From Prinia subflava (taxonomy: Eukaryota; Chordata; Aves; Passeriformes; Cisticolidae), in contig NC_086253.1 of NCBI RefSeq assembly GCF_021018805.1, positions 36,333,583 to 36,397,582 of the forward strand: a stretch of DNA of 64,000 nucleotides, written 5' to 3'. The position numbers and the translations under genes are program-made. Below the pieces are notes generated by a model that was given only the letters and a program-made list of their open reading frames with translations, ran no database searches and had not been told where the DNA came from. Of the stretch, positions 26,450 to 38,800 are shown piece by piece (the first letter of the stretch is position 1; every line of letters begins with the position of its first letter).

Positions 26450-28150
26450 ATGTGGTTGTATAAGCGTGTGGCATTGTTAGGAACACCTTTGATGTCTGTC
26501 TTACCCTCATCTCATTGTTTTGAAGATTTCTGACATACTTATTGAAAGCAATCATGACTTAGCTCATTCATTATTCATTTCAGTACGGGTCAGAGAGGGA
26601 GTTGTGTGGATTACAATTTAAACTAATATTCTGAATTTTTTTCTCCCCCTATGCTGTTTGCTTTACTGATTAAAAGTTTGTGAGATTTTACTGTAACTAT
26701 GTGGGAAGTAAAGTTTTGATAGTATGCATTAGCTGCACTTCAGGTATGCAAACTGTTGTAGACCGTACATTGTACACAGAAGTCATTCTTTCATACTTTT
26801 CAAATAGTAATCTGCATGGAAAAGTTTACTGATTATACTATAGTCTCTCTTAAAATATTTTAACTACAGCTGAATGCCTAATATGGCAATATCCTGAGTG
26901 CTAATATGCTACCAGTGATCATATTGCTTAAAAGTCTGTAAAGTGTTTTTCATACTTAAGTATTTAAAAGTAGGAACACAAAATCAATTCAGCTAGCCAC
27001 TCTTAGCACTTGGACTATTTATAAAAATTAAAAAGAAAAAAAAAGTCAAAACTTAGTGGAGGGTAAAAATACCTCAACTCCTTCCAACCCATGACTGTAG
27101 GTCAGTTATTTACTGGGTGAAACTGGCATTTGAGTTGTAAAGCCTCAGAATAGCTTATGCTGGAAAGGTAGAAAGAATCTAAACTGGAGCACAGCACATT
27201 TTGTGTACTTAGACTGCTGAGGTAGAACAGCTGATAGTGAAGGTACTCTCCTCAGTGATGCTTTCTGTTCCCGTGCAGATGGTGTGGAAAGTTACTCTGT
27301 TTCGTGAAAAAACCTCAACGTCTTTGGGAGCTGCCACTGTAGTGCATTGTGTATAAGTGCAAGTGCTCCCTGGAAAAAGAGGAACTGTGAACAAACCAAA
27401 GGAAGGAAAGGTCAAGAGACCAGGGAGTGGGATAGCATGTGTTAAGTGATTACATTAATAGGAAAACGTTTTTGTGCCTGACTACTGCTGAGTAGTAACT
27501 AGGGAGAGATTCTGGGTCCAAGCAGACTTAGTTACCTTGGAAGTCTTAAGTTGTGAGTTTGTTGCTTTTGCTGGAACTGTTTCAGTGAGTGAGTACTGCA
27601 CATATTTGTTTCTATGATGAATATCTTAATTATAAAAGGATTAAATAAGTAAACTGCAAATAATTGTTTCAAAGAAAAGATGATTGCGTTGTCAATATAA
27701 AGTCATCTGCTTGAACTTCATTACCTTCAAAGGAGTTTATAAGTGTTATGCTTTTACTTCCCATCAAGATGCCATGCTGCTGCGTGTTAAACTGAGCCTA
27801 AGTGCGGGTCATGCAGGCTTTTGGGTCAGCTCTTTATACAATATATTTATTTCTCTCTCTCCACTCCTATTTTAAGAGCTTTACCTTTAGAAAACATTTC
27901 AAAAAGTGTGAATGAAGTTGAGGCTCCTGTAACATATGAGGAAAAGCTGGCCAGAAAATAGGGGTATTGTGTTTTTTAAGCAGATAATTTTCATGTATTA
28001 AACTTGTCTAGAGATATGCACCAACTTGGAAGTGTTACAGATATAAATAGTAGTAATTCTTCTTACACAGCTCTTGCAAGGGCATGTTCTGCAGCAAGTG
28101 GGCACTGATAAGCTTGTGCAACACTGCCTCATCCCTCTCCACTACTATCC
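26450..28150. other. Intronic AT-rich DNA, nothing recognised
   Basis: Unique-looking intron sequence between the CpG island and the second GC-rich block. No coding exon, transposon or RNA gene was recognised; open frames are short and featureless. Confidence 0.6.
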
Positions 28151-28160
28151 CCCACCCGTA

Positions 28161-28198
28161 CTTTTTTTTTTCTTTTTTTTTTTTTTTTTTTCTTCCAG
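28161..28198 (+). other. Long T tract ending in CAG (3' splice-site-like)
   Basis: About 30 T residues with two C interruptions run directly into TCTTCCAG at 28191-28198. This has the form of a strong polypyrimidine tract and acceptor on the gene strand. It may simply be a poly(T) simple repeat. Confidence 0.45.
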
Positions 28199-28600
28199 CC
28201 TAAGGGTAGAGTTCGTTATTTAACAAGCCTTCAGAAACCAGATTAATACTTCCCAGCTGAACTGCCCGCTCAGTGGGACGGGAATGAGCCCTGCCCGTAA
28301 ATCACCTCTTGCGGATTTCCTGCAGCCCAGGGGGTTGTCCCGACGAGCTGACCCCCTGGCAGCCGCACCCCGCCCCTCCCGGCGGGGCAGGAGGGCGGGC
28401 GGCCCCGGCCCCTCTCTCCGCCTGGGTGGCTTGTTGCGGGCGGCAGCCTGGTGCTTCAGTTGCCTCTCTGCTCCAGGCAGGCCCGGGGGATCAGCCCTCC
28501 TGCCCCAGGTTGCACGCCGTATGGCAGGGACCCGCCGCCCCGCAGGGATGCTCGGAGCAGCTGCAGCAAGGGGAGGGTGAGCTGTTTGCCACACCGGTGG
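28199..28600. promoter_or_regulatory. Second CpG/GC-rich block within VEGFC intron 1
   Basis: From about 28.26 to 28.60 kb the base composition rises sharply, with many CpG dinucleotides and GC boxes (for example CCGCCCC-like and GGGCGGGCGGCC), about 2.6 kb downstream of exon 1 and isolated from the main island. It could be an intronic enhancer or an alternative promoter. It is also bounded by an acceptor-like AG at 28197-28198 and a donor-like GGTGAGC at 28576-28582. Open frames of up to 124 codons run through it on both strands but have the composition expected of GC-rich noncoding DNA. Confidence 0.5.
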
Positions 28601-28689
28601 CTTGAAACTTTAGCTCCTTCTGCTGTCTTTGATTGTTTTAATAAGTCTCATAATATATTTGGTCTCTGGCTTTTGTTCTTTAGGTAATT

Positions 28690-31600
28690 TTGAATAGGGA
28701 ACATGGAATGAGTATTCGCTGTCCACCTGGGAGCGTATTATTTAAAAGAAATAAATAATTACTTTTTTTTGTTTGTTGGAAGTTTAAAAATGAACTGAAG
28801 GAACTATGTGGGCATTCTGTGCAGGAATTAAACTTCTTAGGTTATTGAAATGAAGGTGTAGCAGTAGCATGTACCTAGACTTCATTAATGGCAATGAGGT
28901 AACAATAGCTTATTATGGTAACAATACCTGGAATGAAACCACACAGTTGGCAGAGTTTGCCATAGCTACACAATCATTTTGTTGCATAGTCTTTAGAATT
29001 ATGTGATTATGCAAAAGCCATAGTGGTCGATTGTCCCATGTAGTTTGAAAAGGTTTAAAACTATATTTATGCAAACATTCTTAGTTTTGTAGTAGAATGG
29101 CAATAGCAAATGAAAATGTATTTGCCTCTTCTAAAGTGCATCCCTGAAAATTTCATTGGGACTCTCTACACAGACAGCAATAAAGTACAGAATAGTTTGT
29201 GCTGTGATTCTGTGATTTGGGTTTTTTTGCAATGTACATACATGCACTTGCTTGAGCTTCATTTTTCTTGGATGCTACCTGAGATACACGTTTTTAATTT
29301 TGTTACTATAAAGTTATTCCAAATCCGACCTAGTCATACAGTGCTGCTCGTCGACAGCTAACAGAGTATAAATACTGTTAGTTAGTGGGAATGTGAGGAA
29401 AAGCAGCGTGCCAGTTTCTAGGGATTCCTGCTGTCACTGTATTTCCATGGCCATAATCTCACGCCCATCAATTTTATGGTCACCTGTAAGTTTATCAAAT
29501 GCCTTACTCTGTGTTCCATGCTCATGTGAGAGATGGGGCTGTCTTGTCTGTTCTGAAAACAAGCACACACCTCACTCTTCATACCTAAGCAGTGCTAGAT
29601 TGAGCATGTAGGGAGAATGTTATTTTTCCCTGCTGCTGCTGTTTAGTCTGCTTTCTTGTGTGTATGTGTGTAGCCACTCTCTTTTCAGACACATGAACAC
29701 AAAAAGATGCTGTTTTTTTAGAAGCGTTATTTGTAGCAGATGCCACAGGATGAACACTGGTAGCAATTATTTTACAGACTAAGCAATGCTTCTGCAAACA
29801 TAGATATTAAACTTTGATCTAGCCTTTTGTGTGAGTAAAGTACAGTACTAAGCTCAAAGAGCTTACTGCACTTTCTAGTTCTTGGAGTGCATTCCTGGGT
29901 GTCTAGTGTAAGCATGCTGGTGTGCCTGGGAGGGACTTCAGCTGTTTGTCAGCAGCAATCCCATGCATTTATGAAGGTTATAAAAAAAATGTGGAGGTCA
30001 TTTTAACTGCGGTGTTTAATGGCATTCAGAAGCATCCCATCAAAAGTATTATTTTTATGCTCACTTAGGTTGTGTGTATTCAAAGTCTTGCCTGTTTTTC
30101 AAGGGTGTGTATCCACTTATTTTAGTAAAAATAAACCAGGACTTAGACTTCAGACTGTTGTAGCTGAGGGGGATGGTAATAATATTCTTCCATTGATACC
30201 CTGCATCCAGGATAGAAAGTCTGTTGAGAGCCTTGTGTGCAGCTGCTGCTTTTTTGAATGTGGTCAGTGATTCATTAAAAAATCCTTGGAAAAAAAGGGA
30301 ATCCAATTAAAGTCACACTGGTTTCCTATCAAATGTAATATCCTGTTTAATGTAAAAAAAATATGTTACAGCTGTTTGTAGAATGTGATATGAAAGAGCT
30401 TGCAACTTTCAAGGGACAATCTTGCTTGGAATATCTAAGACTGAGTTCTTAAGGAGTTTTGTTTAGTAAAGTACTGAATTTTGCCTTGTGAGTAGGACAG
30501 GTATGATTGTTTTCCTTATGTATGGTAAATGTATATTACTGTTTAAATTTCACTTGGTTCTATTCAGAGTGATAATATAATACCAAATTCCCCTTCATGT
30601 AAATGTGTATCTACTTCAAAGACACTAATGGCTGCATAAATTGTGCCAGAATTTTAATTTAAATGTTGGATTCTATTATTTTTTATTATTTATTTATTAT
30701 GGGAGCATGGACAATTGTTTGTTGAATTTGTCAACTTGTTTGTCTTGTTTTGTATTTATCTGTCTGCAGAAGTTCTTTTGGTGACAATATTTGTGTTGCT
30801 CTCCCTCTTTGATGCATTTCAGACTTTAGTTAGGAAATAGCTACACTGTAGGTCATTTATTCTTCTATTCTTCCATTGTAATCATCATAAGTTAATCCCT
30901 TTAGCTCTGTAATAGTTTGTTGGTTTTTCTTTTGACATTTCCTGATTTGTCTAAGATAGCTATAATTCCTTACAAGTATTTAGAGACTGCAGTTGCCAGT
31001 GGAAGGAATAGATACTCTAGTAGGAAGCTCCTTTTTAGCAAAGTAACCAAGAGAAATGGTGTTCTTTGTGGTAGGAGGAAAAACATGGGGGAAAACCTCT
31101 GATAAGAAGAAGGAAAAAAATAATAGTAGTTGCTGTATTTTGACTGTATTACAATCTTTACTGAGTGTAGATGAGCGTGGAATCATTCTTCATGTCATTA
31201 TTAAGGCCATACATCATCTGCAGCTAACTTTTGGGATCTTGATTATGGTTAACTTCAATGAAAAATGATTGCTTGGGGAAGTTAATGACATTAGTTACCT
31301 GACACTGCTGTCACCCTAAACTCTGTATTACTTCATACTGTTCACATAATGACTTTGCCTACTAGTGACAGCTTTCTGATAGCTTGACCATGAGAATGCG
31401 GCTTAAAAACTGTTGAAGGCGTTTAATATCTTTTCCTTACTGAACTGAGCAGGACTTTTATACTGGACGAGGGAAAATTCTGGCAAAGGACTGGACAGTT
31501 CTTGGAAGACGATGCCAGAAGGCTGCTGGGGAGAAAATGACACATATATTTCTGGTGTCAAGTGTGACATCACCTGTGTTACTTCTCCTACCTTCTTGTG

Positions 31601-31890
31601 GCAGCACTGAGAAATAAGTAATTCCAGGAATCATGAAGAACAAAATCCTTTACACTGTTATTCTTTGACTTTCCTTACTCAATAGTTGTGTTCTGTTGAA
31701 AAAGAGAGAAGAGAGGAATTAAGGGAAGGGATAGCTTCTGAGAACAGGTGCAACAATTGGGTATTTCTTAATATTTTTCCCCAAGGATAACCCAGACTAA
31801 CTCCCCCAACACCCCACAAGAATGTGTGGAAACTTCTAATATTTCTAAAGATTTTTAGAAACAGTAGATACCCTGCTCTCCTGTGTATTA
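28690..31890. other. Intronic DNA, nothing recognised
   Basis: AT-rich unique-looking intron. No exon-like conserved frame, LTR, CR1 or RNA gene was recognised in this stretch. Confidence 0.6.
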
Positions 31891-31894
31891 AGCG

Positions 31895-32396
31895 TTATTG
31901 TGGCCTCACCCTGAGTTCTGTGTGCAGTTCTGAGCCCTAGAATTCAAGAAGGATGTGAAGGTCCTTGGATGCAGCCAGAGGAGGGCAACAAAGTTGGTGA
32001 CACGACTGAAAGGAATGTCCTATGAAGAGCAGCTGAGGACTCTGTCCATCTAGCTTGGAGAGGAGTCTGAGGGGTGACCTCACTGCTCTCAGCTTTCTGG
32101 AGAGAGGAAGTTGAGAGAGAGGTGCTGATCCCTTCTCCCTCAGGTGCAGTGGTTGGATGCATGGGAATGGTTAAATCTGCACCAGTGGGAGTTTAGACTG
32201 GACATAAGGAAGCATTGCTTTACTAGGAGGATGATCAAACACTGGAACAATCTTCTTGAGCCTGTCAGTATTTTGGAGGCATTTGAACAATGCCTGTAAA
32301 AACATTCTCTATCTTTTGGTCAGTCCTGAAGTGGTCAGGCAGCTGGACTGGATGATTGGTGAAGGTGTCTTCCAACTGAAATATTATATTCTGTTT
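31895..32396 (+). mobile_element. CR1 LINE, 5'-truncated 3' end
   Basis: Reads colinearly with the 3' end of avian CR1 as I know it. It starts with the 'GGCCTCACCCTGAGT...GTGTGCAGTTCTG' segment, continues through 'CAAGAAGGATGT', 'GAGGAGGGCAACAAAG' and 'TATGAAGAGCAGCTGAGGACTCTG', then 'TTTAGACTGGACATAAGGAAGCATTGCTTTAC'-like text. It ends in the 3' UTR motif TGGTCAGGCAG...GGACTGGATGAT...CTTCCAACTGAAATATTATATTCTG. The last bases are a decayed version of the ATTCTATTCT microsatellite that closes CR1. About 500 bases of the roughly 4.5-kb full element remain, with small indels, so it is an old dead copy. Confidence 0.9.
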
Positions 32397-32399
32397 GAG

Positions 32400-35030
32400 A
32401 TTGTTTAAAAAGAAGCAAAACTACTGTTGTTGTCCTTCAACTTACTTCAACTGCCAAATTCAGCTGGCCAAATGCATTTGTGGTGAACTGCTCCAGCTGT
32501 CCAGAATGTATTTGTGGCATCAGTACAATATTTAGAGCCAAGAGAAAAATTGGCCAAGTGAAGCTGTACACCTTATCTGCTCTTGACCTACTCATGTTTG
32601 TGTAGACAATTAAATGTTTGGAGGGCTAGTTAGTTTGTTTCATGGGTATATTTGTTTCAGAGGGGGAGAGAGAAAGTTAGAGCTGGTGGGTAAACTCTCC
32701 AGTTTGCTTAAGCTAAAGTCTCTTTGGTTTTCTTTGTTCCCTAAGGAAAAAAAAAAAGGCTATTTTTGTCTCAAGCATTGGAAGTAATTCTGAAATGGTT
32801 TTGGTGGGGTTTTTTTGGTGGTGTTTGTTTGTTTGTTTTGGGGTTTGTTTCTTAAGTTTTGTTAATAATCTATTTTCTTTTAAAATGTTACCTTTGGAGC
32901 CCTGTGAATTTACCAGTCTTGGCCTGCCATTCCTCTTGACTAACAACTGTGAGGTGTTACATGCTATGCGACAGCTTTGTGACTGCAGTGAGTTGGAGAC
33001 TATGGGGATACCATAATAGTAGGTTTCACTGGAATTCAAAGACAGTGCTTGTATTTTGTACTGCTAAAAGGATAATTCTTTGTTTGGTGTGCTGCTGAGG
33101 AGAGAATCTGCTGAACTGCACAGTCACTGTTACTTAGAATACACTACTCCTGTTTCTTCTTAAAAATAAGGAACTTCAGTCATTCCAGTTCTACCTATTT
33201 GTGACTACCCACAGATGGACTTGACAGGAACATAATTTGCCTGCAAAAGTAATAATATCAAGAGTCTTGGTGGAAATAATTGTGTAATTTTTATAGAATT
33301 GCTGCTTATGTTTAGATCAGCAGTGCAATTAACTGTGAAAGGAAAATACAAAATAAACTTGCAAGATGATGTCTTATTGATATTCGTCCCTTTCCTAGGG
33401 GCAGATGTTTCCAAATTAAAACAGAGCTTAGGACTTCCTCTTCACCCCACCCACTCTCCAGCACATCTTGCATAATGGGCAAAGTGCTGCTGCAGTACAA
33501 ATACAATAATTTACTTTATTTAATTTGACCTAATAAATGTCAAAATATTCATGTTATGCATTCAGTATGCCTTTGTCACAAGGATATTTTTTTAGTTCTA
33601 CTTCCTTTAATTCATTAGTACTGAAATATTCTGTGATTTGGAGGAAATGAGACAGTCTTCTTAATAAGCAGGCTTGCACAGTAGATTTGGTAAGTATGGA
33701 GAATTTTTTTTTCAAGGAAGGACAATTACTTTGACTTCCCAATTAGATGTTTTTCTGGCTGATTAGAGAAGGGCAAAATGTTGGTTCCTTTAAAAACACC
33801 AAGAATCTTGTTGTGCAGCCCACCAGAAACAGCATTCAGGAGAATATAGTTAGCTGCTAAAAGTCCCACTGATGTGAGGCCCAATACAGTTGGTATTTGC
33901 ATGTCTCCTTTGTAAAGTTTAGTGTAATCTAAACTGCCAGACAACGGAAGAGGCTCAAAATCAAATTCTCCGAGTCTCCTCACTTACTGGAGTATCAGTG
34001 ATGCTGTTTGTGCTTTCTGCCTTGTGTTCCCAGGCGCACCCTGAGGTATGAGAACTTTTTTGAACCCGTGGTTTAGAGTGCTCTGGGCTGCTTTTGTGGC
34101 TCAGCAGAGCCCAGCAGGTGGGCAGCTCTTGACTACCTCAGTGCCATTTGTTTCAGCTGCCAGGAATGCCACCTTAATAGCACTGGACACGTGAGAATGT
34201 CCCCTCTTGGGAGGGGTTCAGTGTTTGTGTGCTGAGGGAGGTAGTTTAAATTAACAGCTGGACTCAGACTGAGATCAGGCCACCTTAGAGTGGCAAATTG
34301 TTTGGTAAAGGGCTACCTACAGTTATGGTTCTCTCCAAGATTGTGCTGCTCAAGTCAGATGAAGGGCAGCCTGTACAACTAAAAGTTGTGAAGCGTTTTG
34401 TGTAAAATCACTTTTATTTTTCTTATCCAAGAAGAGCTGCTGATTTCTCTCTGATTATCGGTTATGAAAATTGTGAAGTCCTTTAAGATTAATGATTTTG
34501 TTATTTCTCCATGTGGCTGGGCCAGCAGGTGATCAAATCACTAAAACACATAAAGAAGTAAAAATCTGTAGAGGAGCTCTGAAGTCCTTTCCTTTTTGAA
34601 ATGTCTGTGGATGGTCTGTAAAGCAGTAAAAGCACAATGAACCATGAATTTGGAACAGGAAGTTGGTGAAGGAGCAGAGAAGAATTTTCAGAGGCCAGGG
34701 CCATGCTTCAAAGGAAGGGAAAATTAGGCTGTTCTATTGCATCAGGTAGAACTAAAGATATAGGCAAACTCTAAATTGAACAGTCACTACTAATCTGGAT
34801 TAACAGCATAAAAAGGCTCTTTGTAGTAATGAAACTCTTGGAATATTTTAGCTAGCAGTTTCAGAAAATTAATGAAATTTTCAAATCCTCATCTCCATAT
34901 GACAGATGGATGATCTCTGTATTTACTTTGAGCTTGTAAGTTGCTGCCTTACTCCATGATTAGTTGGCTTATCCTCTATATATGGACTATTGAAGTCACA
35001 TAAGAGTAGAAGAATATCTGTAGCTGGTCA
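32400..35030. other. Intronic DNA, nothing recognised
   Basis: No coding exon or known transposon recognised. A G/T-rich simple tract lies at about 32.80-32.86 kb (GGTTTTGGTGGGG, then GTTT units). The stretch at about 34.0-34.25 kb is locally less AT-rich but unassigned. Confidence 0.6.
32797..32856. repeat. G/T-rich low-complexity tract
   Basis: GGTTTTGGTGGGG followed by T-runs and GTTT units, about 60 bases. A simple repeat. Confidence 0.75.
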
Positions 35031-35039
35031 GACAAAATG

Positions 35040-35830
35040 CCTGATCAGCCGTGTATGCCATTCTCAACAATCTGGTTGGAGAGCCCATGCTGCATAGCCA
35101 CTGAGTGTGCACACCGTGTCCCACTGATGTGGCAGAGGATGATTGGAGAGTGATGTTTGAAACCTAACACACAGTACATGATGAGAAATGATCTGTCACG
35201 TCTTCCCCCTGACACACCCTTCTCCCCAGTTCCTTCCCAGGTTGAAGGCTGCCCTTTAGCCATGGCCATGTCTATTTCTGCAAGTAGACAGTACCCAATG
35301 AGTCCTGCCCCAAAAAGGTTTTTTTTACTCTTCATGTCAGCTGCCCTGATTGATTCACCTGTAGGGAGCTTGTTGCTCAACATACAGCTGATTTGTCCTC
35401 GAACCACCTCATGGAAATGGCTTGGGAGATTTCTATTCCAGTTTGTTCCTTCACCTTTGCATCCCACAGACCACATTCAGGAGAAATATCTGGTGTGTCA
35501 GTGTGTACCTGCTGCTCACTCCTTGGCCAGCTGGGGACTTTGGTTAGAAAATCCATCAGCAGGTATTAGCAGGATCCCCAGACTCATCATGTTTGTGAAA
35601 GGGCAACCATGGCAACATGCACCTGGCTAAGGGCACTCTTCTGGTCTTCCAGTACCTCTTAGTTTCTTTGGCTGGCCTTCTTTTCTTTTTATTTTATGGC
35701 CTTACCATCCAAGACCTTGCCAAATTGCAGGATCTAGCTGACAACCTCCTTCTGAGCAAAGAAATGGAAAGTGTCACTACATGCTGACAGGCTGTTGGCA
35801 GCAGCTTGTGAACTTACTTGTCTTAAATGG
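35040..35830. other. Unassigned less AT-rich block with overlapping open frames
   Basis: This block is visibly richer in G and C than its flanks and carries overlapping open frames on both strands: 157 codons (+) at 35157-35630 and 143 codons (-) at 35045-35476. Neither translation resembles a protein family I know, and neither has an obvious domain, signal peptide or transmembrane pattern. It could be an unrecognised old repeat, a conserved noncoding element or part of a lncRNA. I do not claim a gene. Confidence 0.3.
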
Positions 35831-38800
35831 TGGTGTGTATGTGTGTTATTTCGATTTCTTTAACAGCTTTCAGTTGAATTTTCTCCAGGTGCTCATTAAG
35901 CCCACAGAAGCTTTTCACATCAATGCTGTTCAACAAGTATGCCTTTAAGTGGATGTTCTGTTTACTATATATAATAGTAAATTTAAAAACAACTAAACAA
36001 GGGCTCAAGACAAGCAAGCACATTGGTTCTGACACCTGCTGATTACATATGAAACTTCCAGGGTCCCTCCTCTGGCCAAGACAGGGAGTAATTCTGACCA
36101 TGCCACTTGTGGTTTTATTGAGTTCCCCTCTCCACCGTTCTTTTTCAGGCTAAAGATCTTTCACTTATGTAACCTGCTTTTTTGAAATGAAACTGTTCTT
36201 TACCTTTGATCACCTGAATTCATACTTTCCTAATGCTTTTTAAGACAGCAGAACAAGGAGAGGTGAGAGCCAAGAGTGCGCACGAGATTACATGTGTGAG
36301 ACACAACAGATGTGTGCAGGGACACAATGACGTTTTGTTCTTTTTCCTAATAATTCCACATGTGTATTTGTTTTAAGTGTGTCTTGATATGCCAGTATTT
36401 TGTAACATGTCAGGCATGAGTATGATTAAAATGCCTCCTTTAAAGAACTACCCATATTTATACTGAAAAACAGGATGGGGGAAGGCATTTCATAGTTATT
36501 ACTACTTCCTAAAAATTCACATAAAAGCTGTTCTTAGGGGCCTGTTTCAAGATGATGTATGATTATTTAAACTTTTGTGTTCATTATGCTTTTAATGTGT
36601 TTTTCTGCCTGCCACATGTGCGCAGTGAGAGATTTAATGGAACTAGCTATCTTTTGAGTTATAAACCATGAGCTATATATTTAATGTCCTTAATGATTTT
36701 TCTTTAAAAATGAGATGTGGTCTCAGTGTGATCTGTGAAATATGTCAGCAGTCTTCCAAAGGCTGTTTATGCCTGCTAACAATAAGATGTTACTGTCAGG
36801 CAAGATTTGTGAGGGCTTGGTTATGTGCACTAATTAGGTGCATATGATCAAGCAAATTTAAAACCTGCCCATGCTTGCAAATTTTTAGGTAAATGTCAAG
36901 CCTAGCCTTAAGCATAAGAATATAGGAGATACCCCACAGAGGCAAACTAATGGTTTGCCAAGGCAAGTGACCTTTGTCATGTCAGCAGCATGTGCTCTTC
37001 TGTTTAAGGAGAATATTTGGACTTAATAATTTTCTGTGGTTTCCTCCCCTCCTACTCACCTAACATCCACAGTTGTTGGATTGAGGATATTAGAAGACAT
37101 GCCTCTGCCTCTTCACTATTTCTTTAAGGATATTTTCTCCATGGGTGTGGTCTGTTTTCATTCTGAAGATTCTATGAGCAGTTTGTAGATTCTCAGCTAC
37201 ATCATACCAGAATGGTGCTGGTTTGGGGGCAGTGGAGTTGCTTTGATTTGTTCATTTGCAATGTGTGTAAAGACTTATTCTAAAGTTAATAATGATTAAT
37301 ATTATTAACATTTATAATTTGAAACTTGTGTGTTACATTTAGCACTAGAGGGAAAAAAATAAAGGCATCTAATTTGAGGATCTGGGATATATGTCTTAAA
37401 TTTTTGAAGACCAAACTAAAGAAGAAACATAAATGTGTCACTTAATTATTTCATTCTGTATTTCAATCAAATAGAAATTTCATTAGTCTTATATTTTGGC
37501 CAGTCAGAGTGACTGGGTGCATTGTCAGATTTCTCTCACCCTCTTGGTTAAGAGACTGATTTTATTTTCATCTTTAGACCTTTGTTACACAAGTGGTGTC
37601 TCTTTAGTTGCTGTCTGCTTGTGGCTTTGCCAGCTTGGGGAAGTATTTTCCCTGTAGGTCAGAATTAAAATCTATAGATCTTTTGAGGTGTTTATGGTGC
37701 CTGAAACCCTTATTATGGATTTATTTGTAGGAAATTCCATCTTCCAAATGCAATTTGATGAACAGTAGTGCAGTGCTGAGTACAGGGGCAATCCAAGAGA
37801 CCCTTTCTTTCTCTTGATGCTCTACTCCATAGAAAAGGACAGGAACATTTGCAAGGTTATTTAGAGGAAGAAGGTGGAGTTGGGTCACAAATTTCCCTTA
37901 ATTTTCTATTCCCATGTTCTAGGAGGTGGGAGACGATAAGGGAATTAAGAGAAGCCCTCCAGATAAAGATTATATAATGTGAGCTTTAGCAGACATTGAG
38001 TGTTACCCCCTTAGAAACATCTGTAGTCTTCTGAACAAGACTAAGTCATCAAGGGTTAGGGTTTGCTTTTTGTTTTTTTTTTTTTAATCCTTGAAGTGCT
38101 GGTTCCTTCTGAATTGTGGTATTGGGACATTTTTTCTTCTGCCTCGCTAGAAAATACCATGTTCTGCTTTATTTGAGGAATTTATGCATCTTGCCAAAGG
38201 TCCTATAGAAGCATGTTTGTTTAAATCCTTTTTGTTATAAGAGAGATATTATCTAACAAGTGATGTATTGAATAAAACTGAAGTTCTTCTGGATAATGAC
38301 AACATTTTTAATTCTAAATATTTCTTCATATTTGTGCCAAGCTATTGATTTCTGTTATTGTTATGCATATTTTATTAGAGGTGTGAAAACAATTACAATT
38401 GTATTTACCTTTGATTTTGTTCTTTCCTTCCTCAAAACCCTTGGTACGTGCATTATCATAAAGCCCGTAACTTAGACTATTTAACGTATTCTTGTAAAGA
38501 CTTAAATTTTTGTCGTAACTATATATATCTTTTTTACCTTCAAACTGCCTAATGAGGAAATTATTAAAAAAGCTTAATCTGAGCTAGAGTGCGTAGTGTT
38601 CATTAGCTAATTAGTTTAATCAGAATGGGAATTTTCGTTTCACTTTGAGTTAGGGCAGTATTGAAGAATTAAAAGTAAATGCAAAGTCTTACTAAGATGT
38701 GAAATTAATTGCTTATCTTACAAAACTTGCACTGATACCTCAGTAGCAATCTTAGTAGAAAAATAGAATTAATAAATGAAAGAAAAATGCAATTAATGAT

